Assembly: GCA_900642245.1 (NCBI GenBank)
Contig: CAAAJI010000217.1
Span: 38,862 to 74,596, forward strand
DNA length: 35,735 bases
From: Fragilaria radians
Taxonomy: Eukaryota > Bacillariophyta > Fragilariophyceae > Fragilariales > Fragilariaceae
Reading direction: 5' to 3'
Under the pieces are notes generated by a model. It was not told where the DNA came from. It ran no database searches and worked only from the letters and a program-made list of their open reading frames with translations. The translations under genes and the position numbers were made by a program. Below, one piece after another: positions 1 to 11,341 of the stretch (within the stretch, counting starts at the first letter, position 1; each line of letters starts with the position of its first letter).

Positions 1-51
1 AGCGACTCTGGATACGGTTTTTATCTTGATGCTCTGCGCGACATAAAGTAG
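1..51 (+). CDS. possible 3' end of an unknown coding sequence
   Basis: Frame 1 is open from the window edge to a TAG stop and gives 16 residues ending in YLDALRDIK. Their composition looks like a protein C-terminus. It would converge on the tubulin-ligase-like gene with about 60 bp between the stops. The fragment is too short to assign to a family, and it could be a chance open frame. Confidence 0.3.
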   Translation, partial: SDSGYGFYLDALRDIK

Positions 52-112
52 AATAACCTTTGATGGATTTGAATAGATTTTCTGAAGTTAAAATAACCTA
101 AAGCGTTACATT

Positions 113-1636
113 TCAACTAGTATCTTCATCCAATTCTTTAAACTCATCTTTTTTTCCATGTTCCTTTGGGAGACTACAACCTTTTTTGTTCTTAGATCTT
201 TCGTAACCTTCGAATTTATACACCCAACCATCTGCATATACAACTTGCCATTTGCCAGGCTTTTTTAATGGAAGTAGACTCTCGCCGCTTTCTTCCTTGA
301 GCAGGACCTCATCCAAAATGTCAACCATGCTACGGAAAAGCTGATCATGCATTTCAATTCTAAAATTGTAATCCTCATCCAAACCGCAACCTGTCTGTGG
401 CTCCAGAAAGTAGACATCCAAACTTTGATCCAAAATGAAATCTGCTCCAAAGAAACCAATTCCATTCTCTTCTACCATTTCTTTGGTAGTAAAGCTCTTA
501 TCCTTAAACGCTGCTATTGTTTCTCCGATAGCCTCCTTGAATTGATTTCGAACATGTGCAACTGGATCTGAAATGCCAAGGTGTGCATCTCGATTATGTT
601 GTCGCAAATGTTGCTTGAATTCCTCAAAGGTTGCCTTCCCTTCCTCGGCAAGTCTTGTATGCGTCGTCAAGTGATTGCGAGTATTAGAAAAGTCGGATTC
701 GTCGTACACTGCATTCCCAATACGAACATATCCATCGTGATACAGTACCAATAAGGGATCAATAGAGGCCACCAACCAGAACATTCTTACATCATATTTT
801 CGACGATTCCATGTCAGTTCATTGCAGATGTAAGATTGGACCACAAGATTTGTTTCCTCAGCATCATCAATGGAGTGATTATCCAAAATATTCTCTAACT
901 CTGCGGAATGGGGAGCCAGCATGGTGATACCTCGACCCTGGTTAACATTCCCCTCTTTAAGGACCCATGGACGATTCATGCCACCCTCCCGAGTTAACTT
1001 CTTTCGAAACTTCTCACGTTCATCACTTTCCGCCAGAAGATACGTCTCGGGATTGAAATAGTGATCCTTTCCAGGAACACGCATCTCATATTCCTTAAAA
1101 CCCTTGACGAATCCATCTTTTCGATTCCAGAACCAAGACCCTGGTAAATGATTCGTCCGTTGCCAAGGATGGTAGGGTTCTTCCCAAATTTCGGAATCAG
1201 CTGAGTATGTCCAGATCAATTGAGCTTCCTTATTATCATTCACTTTAGTCCATTTACGATCTCGAAATGCACGAGTGATGGGTTCATTAATTTTCTTTTG
1301 TTCGACCCAAAAGGTACGCTTGTTTGCCACTGGTGTGGGTGTCCGATGTCTTAAGGGCAATACAGTTAACTTTGGTTGTAGTAAATTGGATTCTCCTCGA
1401 AGTCTTGATAACACAGGATTCGTCGGTAATGTATCTCTCCCTGCAAGGATGACTAATACGACAGCAATGAACACCAATGGAAGTACAACCATCAATGTAA
1501 CTTTGATGGCAACCGCATTCGAGTTCTGAGATACCTTGGCATTTCTTCGGAATTTAAATTCACCCTTATCTTCCGATAACTTTGTTGATGACGACGAGTT
1601 AGATGAAGAAGAAGGAGCTGCTGCCCGTTGCCGCAT
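113..1636 (-). CDS. membrane-anchored tubulin-tyrosine-ligase (TTL) family protein
   Basis: 507 residues in one exon. TTL-family enzymes are ATP-grasp ligases that add amino acids (Tyr, Glu or Gly) to protein tails, classically tubulin. Visible parts: a Ser- and Lys/Arg-rich N-terminus (1-45), one hydrophobic helix (about 46-65), then a TTL domain (about 105-450). The domain holds RPWVLKEG with the nucleotide-contacting Lys near 227, QGRGI near 233-237, RRKYDVRMFWLV (278-289), NHLTTHT (321-327, the usual HLTN position), FGADFILD (about 396-403) and FLEPQTG (410-416). In the last motif the usual E-x-N metal site reads E-x-Q. A basic N-terminus before a single helix predicts a type II anchor with the catalytic domain in the lumen, which is odd for an enzyme acting on tubulin. 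The ATG at 1634-1636 is the first Met of the open frame. The TTL fold call is firm; the substrate is unknown. Confidence 0.85.
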   Translation of the reverse strand: MRQRAAAPSSSSNSSSSTKLSEDKGEFKFRRNAKVSQNSNAVAIKVTLMVVLPLVFIAVVLVILAGRDTLPTNPVLSRLRGESNLLQPKLTVLPLRHRTPTPVANKRTFWVEQKKINEPITRAFRDRKWTKVNDNKEAQLIWTYSADSEIWEEPYHPWQRTNHLPGSWFWNRKDGFVKGFKEYEMRVPGKDHYFNPETYLLAESDEREKFRKKLTREGGMNRPWVLKEGNVNQGRGITMLAPHSAELENILDNHSIDDAEETNLVVQSYICNELTWNRRKYDVRMFWLVASIDPLLVLYHDGYVRIGNAVYDESDFSNTRNHLTTHTRLAEEGKATFEEFKQHLRQHNRDAHLGISDPVAHVRNQFKEAIGETIAAFKDKSFTTKEMVEENGIGFFGADFILDQSLDVYFLEPQTGCGLDEDYNFRIEMHDQLFRSMVDILDEVLLKEESGESLLPLKKPGKWQVVYADGWVYKFEGYERSKNKKGCSLPKEHGKKDEFKELDEDTS

Positions 1637-4138
1637 CGTGTTGAAAGCCTCGGGATATCGACGATTTTCTCAATATGGAATAAGTTGTGATTACTGTGCG
1701 CACCTGGCTTGCAATGAATCTTGCCAGGATTTGCTTTCAACGGTCAAAAAGCAGGCCGTACTTATTTTTTCACATACTGCTACATAGATTACTGGAATAG
1801 ATGCAAAACGTTTTAACATAAATACTCCATCAGTAAGCGAAAAATATCTGTCGAAAATCGACTAAGACAAAAAAAATTGTGTTGACTCAGAAAATGCAAA
1901 TTTCGTACCACATCACTCAGCAGCGTTATCACTTATTCAAATCAAACAAACGCTCTAGACTGTCGGGGTTGAAGTATACTAAAGATCATAGAGCAATAAT
2001 AGATTTATTGTGTGTTGATTAATCTCCAATGGAAATGATTTAATCAAAAATTGAATGTTAGTCTGTTGCAAAATGAATGTATTTATTACAGGGACGCACA
2101 AGCAACTGCAAACTTTGAAAATATTTGTACACGGAAAATAGCAAATGAAGTTAATTAACTTTCTTTTTCTAGTAAGAAAACTTCATCATAGCTTGGCATT
2201 ATACCACATCATTCACGCCAGCCAAAGATGTAACATTGCTTACTTTTCAAAGCTTTGGGTCTAATTTCTGCATACCATTCATGATGACCTTCTTGGATTC
2301 TAATGGCACATAAGTACAAAAGGGTTAAGGAAAATAGGAAGATCACAGTCTATCAATGTACGCGAGCATGATAAAGAAAATAAAGCCAATTAAGTGCATT
2401 CTAACAATTTAAGTTTTCAATTAATTATCTTGAGTAGAATGCAGCAGGTTAAGCTAGAAATAATAAAACAATAGTTGTACAGTTTTAACTAAGGAAAAAA
2501 TTGCCTTAGTTAAACATTTTACAGACAACCTAACCTCGCTAACTCTCTTGAAATTAAATACTTATATTTCAGCAACTATAAATCGAAAATATTGTCACGG
2601 GATAAATAGACATCAACAGCTGGCTGTCATCAGATGTATCCCCCTGGATACCTGTTCTTTTACTCTCATTTTAGTTTCTAGTTTGCAAGGTATAAGATTG
2701 TGCTAAGCAACACTGTGAAAACCATGCATAATATGGAGTCCCTTCTCTGTATACTTTGAACATAACAGCAGACTATAACTACAAATAAAATTCAATTTGG
2801 ATAGATTTCCTCTTGGTCATGGCAAGCTTAATCTGCAGCAAAATATCCCAAAATTCTTTGAGAGGTCCCTTTTTTTCCTATATCTTGTACTTTTTGTTTG
2901 CGATTGTACCTCCAAGAGATTTATGTGGCCACAATTACGCCACAAATACCAGTGAAAACAACACCATTACTTTCCAGCAAAAGACTCAATTTTGTTTAGC
3001 GAACCTTAAACTTTCCTTCAAGGCACCTAAGCACTACTTCAAAGTCTAACTTTTATTGATTATCCCAATTGCTTGATCCCATCTCTTCAAGCTTCAAACG
3101 TAGATCTTCTGGCTCAGTTAACCAGATCTCAGGGTCTTGTCTTATAATTGAAGTAGCTGAGGAAGATTCAAACCTATCCTTCAATTTTGGCCATGCTACA
3201 TTTGCATTCCCGTCTCAATAACAAAGGACAATGTAGGCACCCACGTTTAAACGTGTTCAAAAGTCCAAGTTGAAAAGTTGCAATCACTACTTAAAGATTA
3301 GAATAATCTCTGACTTTGAAAGTAGTTGCTACAAACTATGAAATTTGCAAGGAATACAGAAATTTATCATTGAGTTAACCAAATTATAGTCTTCGCAGCT
3401 AATTGAACATTCCATTCAATCATTGTAAAGCAGCAATGAGTGTTTAACCATTAAAGATAATGGAATGCCAATTGAGTATTCGCTAGGAATTAATAGCAAG
3501 TTATAGGTTTTTTCATCCAGACTATTCATAGATAATCACGAGGTAGAAGTATTGCCACTTCATCTACTATCAGAATTTGATGACAATTGCATTTCAATGA
3601 ATACTGCTTTGACCTTCATGGGACAACCACGAGTCAATGAATGAAGTGAAACAGGGTGGTCTCAATTACACAGAATATTGAAATATAACATCATCCACAT
3701 TAAACAGATGTATACCCTTGAGAAATAAAGTACAATTCTGGTAATATTTGAATGGTGTCATCCTAATGCTGACCTGCACTGCATTATTATCTAGTCTTTT
3801 AACTCTTTAGAATACATCACGAATATTCAAATTGTGTGATAAAGCCTAGTTAATAGTTCCATCCTAAATTCATCCAAAAGTTTTAACATGGAATTTGATT
3901 TAGGAATTTGATGCAAAGCACAATGTTTGAACACACTTGCCATGCAATCTCTATCGAAATATTCCTTGAAGTAAATAATCCAGAGTATTAACTGCACTAG
4001 AAATGAAAGGAAATTTGCTGAAGATAACAACAGCAGCCGACGAGTTGCTGCACCGTACAAGGGTACTGGAGGATTCCAAAAATGTTATCTAAACATAAAC
4101 ATACTTTAAACACATTTTGTCACTGTTAACTAACTACC
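1637..4138. other. long AT-rich intergenic spacer with retroelement debris
   Basis: About 2.5 kb between divergently transcribed genes (TTL-like on minus, CNNM on plus), so it must contain both promoters. Apart from the copia gag relic listed separately, short open frames at 2813-3049 (+) and 3827-4060 (-) show no recognisable domain; the first lies antisense over the relic. No tRNA or long hairpin was seen. Confidence 0.6.
2840..3213 (-). mobile_element. decayed Ty1/copia gag fragment
   Basis: Reading the minus strand from 3213 gives GNANVAWPKLKDRFE, then QDPEIWLTEPEDLRLKLEEM, which is the layout of the copia gag core (UBN2-type: AW..L...FE, then W...LE.LR..LEEMG). About 15 residues usual between these blocks are missing, so there is an internal deletion. 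After a TAA near 3052 the frame resumes with DFEVVLRCLEGKF, and further on VVFTGIC followed, after a one-base shift, by RNCGHI, resembling the gag CCHC zinc knuckle. No polymerase part and no long terminal repeats are seen. This is a non-functional relic recognised by motif order; a profile search would settle it. Confidence 0.65.
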
Positions 4139-6019
4139 ATGCAGTTTCAAATACTGTACCTTTTCTTCAATTTCTTCTTCGACATGAGATGCTTGCTTTG
4201 GACATTCTGCCTTTCTCTTCCTACCATTAGTCTCGGAACAGAATTGCAAGCAAAGGAATCCACAGCAACTTTATCATCATCATTCTTGCGCACTTCGATA
4301 AAAAATCAAAGTGTATCGACAGATTTAAAAGAGCTTCTATGGACTCTGGAAGCCGAATGGGGCATAATTGGGCTTTGTCATCCAACGTCCAATCATTTGG
4401 CTCCATTTTTCCCTCATTGTGTCTCATCTTCTCTATATGATAGTAATGTTGATGAGCATCATCGTCGTCATCTTAAGGAGCAAAATGAAGAACAAAATGA
4501 ATCGGAAGAAATGACTAAAGAAAAAAAGGATGAGATTACCACCATTGTGTTCAACTCTTGTATGGCATTGTTATGCGTTTCGCTTGCTGCCTTAGCCGCT
4601 GGACTGACATTAGGATTATTATCCATTAATTCGATGGATCTACTTGTCAAGATGAGAATTGGAGCAACAGAAACGGAACGACTTCAAGCAGCCAGATTGT
4701 TACCAATAGTTCGAAAACGTCATCAGTTGCTTGTCACATTGTTAATACTAAACTCCATAGCCAATGAAGCCCTACCTTTATTTTTGGATGAACTGGTCCC
4801 ATCCGTTATTGCTATTCTTCTGAGTGTGACGCTCGTGCTCTTCTTTGGAGAAATTATTCCATCTGCAATTTTTACGGGCTCCAATAAGATTGAATTAGCA
4901 TCCAAATTAACACCTCTGGTTCGTTTCCTAATGTGTATCTTTTATCCCATTGCTGCACCCATTGCGAAAATGTTGGATGCCTTATTGGATTATCATCATG
5001 GAGAGGAAATAGCATTTTCTAGGGCTGAACTATCTGCCATGATTCGAATACAATACGAAGAACGCCTTGCCTTCAAGAAAAGAAGGAAAAAGGACAATGC
5101 AAGCACGGATACAGCAGAATCATATGGATCTGAGGCTTGCTGCTATAAAACAACAGATGGACTTACAGCAGCACGTGTTCATGATGATGGCGCACCCATC
5201 TGTAACTACAATTCTATGGATACTTACAAGCCGAATAATCAACAGAAGAGTAGAGAAAAGTTTAGTGATTTACGTCAAGAAAGCTTGCATATTGATGAAG
5301 TCAACATCATGGAGGGAGCCCTTCATCTGAAAACCAAACGAGCCATGGATATTTATACACCGATTAGGAATGTTTTTTCCATTCCGGCAGATACAATCCT
5401 AACTGAAGAAGCCATCATTGAAATCTATTCCAGTGGATACAGTCGAGTCCCTATTTTTTTATCACGTCCAGGTGATGCTGCCAGCGATGGTAAAACTGCT
5501 TTTATTGGAGTATTGTTGACCAAACAACTCATGGTGGTGAACAGTCAAGATATGCGACAAGTAACTACATTACCACTTCTCCTACCACATGTTGTGCCTC
5601 CCACCATCAATCTTGTTGATTTAATTAACCTCTTTCAGGATTTTTCCTCACGAGGAGGTGGAGAAGCATCAGTTGCAGGGAGTGGGCATTTGGCAGTTGT
5701 TTGTGCTCGGCCTGACATCGCCGAAAAGGCATTGACTATTGGTGAACCGATCCCCTCGGGTGCCGCTGTTATGGGTATTGTCACTCTAGAAGATTGTGTT
5801 GAAGAGTTGCTGCAAGAAGAAATTTATGATGAAACAGATCGAATGGAATTATATCGTGTCAAAAGTGCATTACATGCTATACGAGTTTGGAAGAAATTTG
5901 TTCAACGGAAAAAGAAAGCACGAAAAGAAAGAAGTGGTGAAACTGCAATTGGTACAGGGCAAGAATGTATTACCACGGACGATTATAGTTTCATACCATC
6001 CAATAATGCTTGTTGTTGA
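4139..6019 (+). CDS. CNNM/CorC-like DUF21-CBS membrane protein
   Basis: 626 residues, single exon. The family (CNNM, CorC/HlyC, yeast Mam3) works in Mg2+ or other divalent cation transport. Order seen: hydrophobic N-terminal leader; low-complexity acidic/His segment (about 100-130); DUF21 core (about 131-290) with helices around GLTLGLLSI, a long hydrophobic stretch and the family motif FFGEIIPSAIF; a charged linker rich in Lys/Asp (about 305-385); a CBS pair (about 390-575), whose first half starts at ALHLKTKRAMDIYTPI and contains YSRVPIF, and whose second half ends GIVTLEDCVEELLQEEIYDE. The C-terminal 50 residues are basic. Met16 at 4184 (MRCLLWTFCLSLP) gives a cleaner signal peptide and may be the true start. 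Likely plasma or endomembrane; the transported ion is inferred only from the family. Confidence 0.88.
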   Translation: MQFQILYLFFNFFFDMRCLLWTFCLSLPTISLGTELQAKESTATLSSSFLRTSIKNQSVSTDLKELLWTLEAEWGIIGLCHPTSNHLAPFFPHCVSSSLYDSNVDEHHRRHLKEQNEEQNESEEMTKEKKDEITTIVFNSCMALLCVSLAALAAGLTLGLLSINSMDLLVKMRIGATETERLQAARLLPIVRKRHQLLVTLLILNSIANEALPLFLDELVPSVIAILLSVTLVLFFGEIIPSAIFTGSNKIELASKLTPLVRFLMCIFYPIAAPIAKMLDALLDYHHGEEIAFSRAELSAMIRIQYEERLAFKKRRKKDNASTDTAESYGSEACCYKTTDGLTAARVHDDGAPICNYNSMDTYKPNNQQKSREKFSDLRQESLHIDEVNIMEGALHLKTKRAMDIYTPIRNVFSIPADTILTEEAIIEIYSSGYSRVPIFLSRPGDAASDGKTAFIGVLLTKQLMVVNSQDMRQVTTLPLLLPHVVPPTINLVDLINLFQDFSSRGGGEASVAGSGHLAVVCARPDIAEKALTIGEPIPSGAAVMGIVTLEDCVEELLQEEIYDETDRMELYRVKSALHAIRVWKKFVQRKKKARKERSGETAIGTGQECITTDDYSFIPSNNACC

Positions 6020-7889
6020 GAAAAATGGCGAACGATATACTATATCCGTTTCCTTTCAAATAAGCTTGTTGAGAGGGCGGAGCTGGATGGAATCAATTTT
6101 CGGCTGTAAATCTAGTCACACACATGAGAGAATTTCAAATAGGGATATCCTAAGGACTAGTTGGGGCCTTGAGAGACCTTCTACCTATTTCTCCGCATCT
6201 TCAAACACACAGCAGGACATAAATTCAATGCTGTCAAATTCTACATTTCTCTCTTACCTTAAATAATGCACAGTCATCCACCCATATTGTCATCATTGCC
6301 GTAGATCTGTAGCCAATTCAAATATAAACATGGATCCTAGCCTCTGAAAACATCATGGTTTGTGACATGACTAAAATCACATTAAAAAGCGTAAGGCATA
6401 AATTGTCATTTTTGTTTCAGTATCATGTTCCGCCAAAGAACTCACATCCTTCAGTTATATCCATGTAAAGCTATTCTATACTGTTGAAACTTCTGGTTAA
6501 AAATCTCCTCATAAATCCTCAATTATTGCTGTGAGTTTTGCCATTAAGGGAAGTATCTCCACTATTTATAGCCCTATTACTAATCAGTGGTGCTGCTATA
6601 TTGTTTGTGTTGAAATGTACACCTGGTCTTGTGTTCATCCTGATTTTTTGTGTTGTCCTTACGCCTTTCTCTTTATTGCCCATGGACTTGCTAGCATCTT
6701 CTGGTTTTCATTATGCTTCTATATACTAGGTTAAAGCGTTATGTTTGATCATCTGCACAGTCATCATCATTAGATACACTTTACCCATTGGAGACTTAAA
6801 GGGCTTTAATTCCAAAAGAATAATCATAGTTAGGAATGAGGGCTTGACTTTATGTCGTTGCTGAAACAGCTTGAGTTTTGCATAGAGGGTGAGAAAGCCC
6901 ACTGAAAGTGAGACTCATACACTGTTACCTCTGGGTCTGAAGCAGATTTATCAAATTCACATACCGCTTGAAAGAGTCCTTTGGAGAACATGACAAAGAG
7001 GTTTCACTCGTTAAGAAATTTGGAGTGAAGTCCACTTCTTGTGACCATCCCTCAAAGATCCATGCGGGTTCCATTCCAGCTGACTTTCTTGTTTTAGTTC
7101 TGTTAGCAAATCAAACAAATTTGTGAAGCTCTGTCTAACTATATGATTGCATTGTCTGGGCTATAAAGCAGCTGTCACTTGCAAGCTATCCAGCATTTAT
7201 TGTCTACCTTGATGCAAAAATTAATCGAAGAGCTTCTACACATGAAAAAAATCTTTTGGCCCAGGTTCTGAAACCCAATTGTTATCACCATGGGCACCTC
7301 ACCAGGCTCAGAGCTTTTTCACCAGGGTTTTCAGGGTAACTCCTCTACTCTAGGATTACTCCTGTTGTCCTTCTACGTATATTTTATGTAGGTTTCTTCT
7401 GTCTCTCAGCTGAAAGCAGGGTACCGGATAAGGCATTCAAAAACTCTTGAGCTAAGGTCCAGAGTGGGGAGCCAACTTTTCAGGAATTTCTTGCTTCTCT
7501 CGCACGAGAGCATTTTTGGTAAAGGTTTTGGAATATCTTACTTTTCCCGCACAATTGTGTATATGCTTCATGCTAATTAGCCTGTTGTAATTTGTGCTAA
7601 ATCCTTCCTTTACAAATTATCTATTGCTCCAGGTACTGCAACTTGATTCTTGGAAAAGAAAGGCTTGTATAGAAGAATGAAAACCTGCCATTGGAATCTT
7701 AACATTGAATGTTGAAGTAACGTTAATGGATAGAAAACAAAGGATAAATTCGGAACAACGTAACCCTGTGAATAAAAAGAGACTGAAAATTGAACGTGTT
7801 GTCGCTACATTCAAGCAACATTTTATTGCAGTACAGTACTGTATCTGTACTGTAGGTTTACCCATCATTTTATTCATGCAGTACAGGTA
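6020..7889. other. intergenic spacer between CNNM gene and transposon
   Basis: Nearly 1.9 kb. Short open frames (6531-6734 and 6538-6729 on plus, 7617-7892 on minus) have no recognisable domain. The minus strand around 6960-7130 gives two overlapping coding-like reading frames broken by stops, possibly retroelement debris, but no motif was identified. Next to the transposon the sequence contains repeated GTACTGTA-type palindromes (7831-7860). Confidence 0.5.
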
Positions 7890-7915
7890 CAAGTTTAACC
7901 CATAATGGGAGACGA
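7890..7915 (+). repeat. left terminal inverted repeat of the transposon
   Basis: Begins immediately after TA at 7888-7889 and pairs with 11342-11367 (22 of 26 identical after reverse complement). The similarity stops abruptly at both the outer TA and about 26 bp inward. Confidence 0.82.
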
Positions 7916-8252
7916 CAAAAAATAAACGATGCCTTAAAATGCTCGTACAGACCTAAGATTCTGGGAAAGTGTAGGAAATATAAAAATACACGTCTTATCA
8001 AGTGGAAGCTTTGTTGTACGACGGTTATTCATGGACTTATGTCTAGTCGGCTGGATTAAAATTCTGACGGGCTAAACCATAACGTGAGACTGCCACACGT
8101 CTACCGCGATAACAGACAGAAATAATTTTTACAAAAAGTCAAGTCATAATCAATGTTGTATTTGAAGACAAAGACAATGCTTGATTTTAGTCCTTAAAAT
8201 GGAAACTAGTTGAGAAAGACCCCATTGAACATGTGTGAGCAGCACAGTGTGT

Positions 8253-11132
8253 CTAAACGGCTGCTCGTGCTGGAATGTATGTTTTCCAATGCCTTTCGAG
8301 CGTAGGTAATTTTGCAATGATAGTCTCTTTCTTTTTCAAGTCTGCCAATCGTCCTGATGCTTTGGCTTCTGGGAGGACATAACGAATAATAAAACCCCAA
8401 TCCTTGTCATTCAAAGCATTGCTCCCAATGGTATCATACTTGTGCACAGCTTCCTGCGCATTTAGAAGCAGTTTAGCCTGCTGTTCCAATCTGTTGCAAT
8501 TCAACAACTCAGCCTTTTTATCTTCACAAAGAAGTTGCTCTCTCTGGGCACGGATTGCAACATTTGAATTCCCAATTCTAGTCTTACAAGTAGTCCACAA
8601 GCCACCAGCTGAAAATGCTCCCTTCCTGGACAACACTCACTTGCTCATCTTCATTGTCAACTCGTGAAAGAGGTTGAGCAATTGGTATCTTTGCATCAAA
8701 AACTCCAGCATTTAATCCAGAAGCTCTTGCTGCTGCCACAAGATCATCATATTTCTGCTGTAACTCTTCCAAATCTCCATTTATATTCCTCCTTTGACCT
8801 AATTCATGTCGAACCTTTGGGTTTTGCAAGCATCTCCAGGTGAATGGAACAAAACCAATCTTTTCCCAAGACTTGATGATCTTTTCCTTTGTAAAATGTT
8901 TCTTAAACGGTTTCATTGAAATGTCATCATCCTCAGTTCCATTAACAACCGTTGCCAAATCATCAAATCCTAAATTCAAAAGGGACTCTGCTGACACCAC
9001 ACTTCTAGAACCTGCATATCTTCTTGCTGTAGTTGTGACCACCTCTTCTCCTCCATCTTGCTCTTGCATCATCATTCGTGCCACTCCTCGCTCCTTCATC
9101 TTTTGAATCAACAGTTGTTCGCCACGTGCGTAAGTTGCTGACTTGAATGGCCCATAGAGGGCATCCATTTCTTGTTGAACACTTGTAGAATTTGGCAGGC
9201 CGGACAGAATCAGCAATCCCATCTCGCAAAGCTCCTCACGTTTTGAAATACTTGCATGGGATGCAACAATACGCCCTGGACCGGAATCAAGCTTTAAAAT
9301 CACTGGGCCACACAAAAGCTTACCTGTTGCAACATCAAGCATCAACAACAAGAAGAAGTAAGAGGCAGTAGGAGAATACAAACCAGCAGCAAAAAAGCAA
9401 GACACTTTCTCTTACCGGTTGTGTTGAACATTGCATTCTTTGCTATGTTTGGATATAGTGGTAAGACCACAAGATCAATATATTCCGCTAGCAACGATTC
9501 ATCCATTGACCCCTTTCCTCTCACTGCATAGAAGCTTGATGATTCTATCATTGATGGGCACCCAAATCTTCCCGTGATAGTCGGGAGTCCTTTGAGCCAC
9601 TCAAGCTTCACAGATAATTTTCTTCTGTTGATGCACTGGAGTCAAAAATATACATTAGTGGCAGTGACTCACCTCCTGCATTTGTTGCATAAACACCAGT
9701 AACATGCCTGGTTGATTTAACAGATCTCCTGCTGGGGCCTCTCTGGTACATTTTGTTGTGATATGTTGTTGCTCTTGGGCCACCCTTGTCACCTGTGATT
9801 GAAAGGTCATGGAAAGTTTCATCCATGTTGATGAAACAATGTTTCACTTCCTCTGTTCAAAAATCAAGTTCAGACAGAAGCATGCCATCCAATGCTCTTA
9901 CCTCCTGGTCAATTACTAAACCTGTTTTGAGAATGTCATCCTTGACATCATCAAACCATTGCTCAAGGTTGTCGTGTGTTGTCCACTTCATCCTTGCATC
10001 CTCAACACTAATTTTGTGAGCAGGCTGTAGGTTCTCTGGGAATTCACAGTAAACCTTTCTCCAGACAGGCTCCATTGTGAACTTAGATGCATACTCTGTT
10101 TCCATCACTGCAGCTCCAATAATCCTTTTGATCTCCCTGCCTCGTAATTCACCATCACCACACTGAGAAACTTCGGTGTGAGCTGCAACCAATTCCAGAA
10201 GTAAATCTGGAATCTTGGCTCTAGGTCCAATCTTGCAGGGACTTTGACCTATGGAACCCTTTGAGACGTATCAATACAGTGTGCTCTTGGCAAGCTTCTT
10301 TCCTTTCTTCCCTCCTCCTGGTGCTGGTTTCAACCCATATTTGTTGTTCAGTCAACCAATCATTGCACTCACCGGTTCAGCATTTTCTTTCATCATCAAT
10401 GTTGCCTCTTTAAAGGCCAACTTATAACGCATGTTCAAGTCATCATGTAGCGCCTTTGATTCCAAACGAGACTCACCTGCTTGCCTGGGCAATTTCCTTC
10501 CTTTCTTTTTGGTGATTGTTGTTACTGATGACCCACCTGTTGCCACACTGGGCATGATGATTATGATGTTGCTGTCACGGTCTGCTGCTGCTTGTCCCCT
10601 GCAAAAGAAAGGAGATTGCGTGGAGGCAGAATTTGAGGATTCCATTGTTGCGGGTGTCAATGTAGACACTTCTGTTCTTTGTGTCGCATCACCATGAAAG
10701 ACAACTGTCATTCCCTCTTTGGTCCGTTTAAAAGCTTCAGCCTTTTCTACGAGAACTCTTTGTCTTTCTCTCTCTTTCTTAACGTGATACAACAGCTTTT
10801 GCTTTGAAACTGTCTCCCCAAGACAACATGCCCAGATGGCTTGTTGCTGACAAACATCATTATCAATCACCTTCAAAGCATATAGCAGTACAAAATTTTA
10901 GTACAAAAACAATAAATTGTATTGCTGATGAAACATGATGTTGCAGGAAAATTTCTGTCGAGAAGGGAAACTTTGAGCACTTTTTGTGAAACAAACTTAC
11001 CAGATTCACAGCATCAGAAAGGTTGTATTTAGACTTTACAGGCCTTCCTTTCTTTTTGCCCAATGCATCTCCTGCTGAATCTGGATTAGTTCTTTTGTTT
11101 GACATCATTGAAAAATGAGCCTTTGTGGTCAA
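8253..11132 (-). pseudogene. DDE transposase pseudogene (DDE_1/pogo-like)
   Basis: A single ancestral frame can be followed across two GT-AG introns (10871-11000 and 9324-9415). Exon 1 carries an AT-hook-like KKKGRPVKSK. The catalytic acidic residues are recognisable: INMDET (Asp at 9821-9823), LKLDSGPGR (Asp at 9286-9288) and QQEMDALYGPFK (Asp at 9163-9165), giving a 41-residue spacing between the last two. Breaks: TGA at 10352-10354, 10271-10273 and 9857-9859, all in the same frame; a frameshift near 9613-9635 just before KLEWLKGLP; and a one-base excess in a G run near 8618-8626. Every TGA would be an Arg CGA if one T were C. The shape fits DDE_1 transposases common in stramenopiles. It is dead as a protein gene; the TA-bounded repeats around it make its identity secure. 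Confidence 0.85.
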
Positions 11133-11341
11133 AGAAAAAATTCCACCACGGCAAAAATTGTTGCCTTCGTTTTTACGTTGTAACTTTCGAACCGCGCCAT
11201 CTTTTCAAAAACGAGCTACAGGACCATACAGCAAAATAGTGTTACGAAGAAATTTGTAACGCAGTAGAAAAAGAATTTGAGAGCACCAAGAGGTTCATAA
11301 ACCGTTGTAGAAAAAGTGTCCCAAAACCTTTTGACAAATAA

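Noticed and set aside
5796..6266. Open frame of 156 residues overlapping the 3' end of the CNNM gene
   Set aside because: It lies in another frame over the conserved CBS part and has no domain; a frame shadow.
6538..6729. Small hydrophobic open frame
   Set aside because: 63 residues with overlapping open frames on the same strand and no conserved feature; probably chance in AT-rich DNA.
7420..7500. tRNA-like stretch
   Set aside because: No B-box (GGTTCGA) and no cloverleaf pairing could be made.
9324..9415. Possible frameshift at the transposase GK/LLCGP border
   Set aside because: A clean GT-AG intron of 92 bp restores the frame exactly, so it is splicing, not damage.
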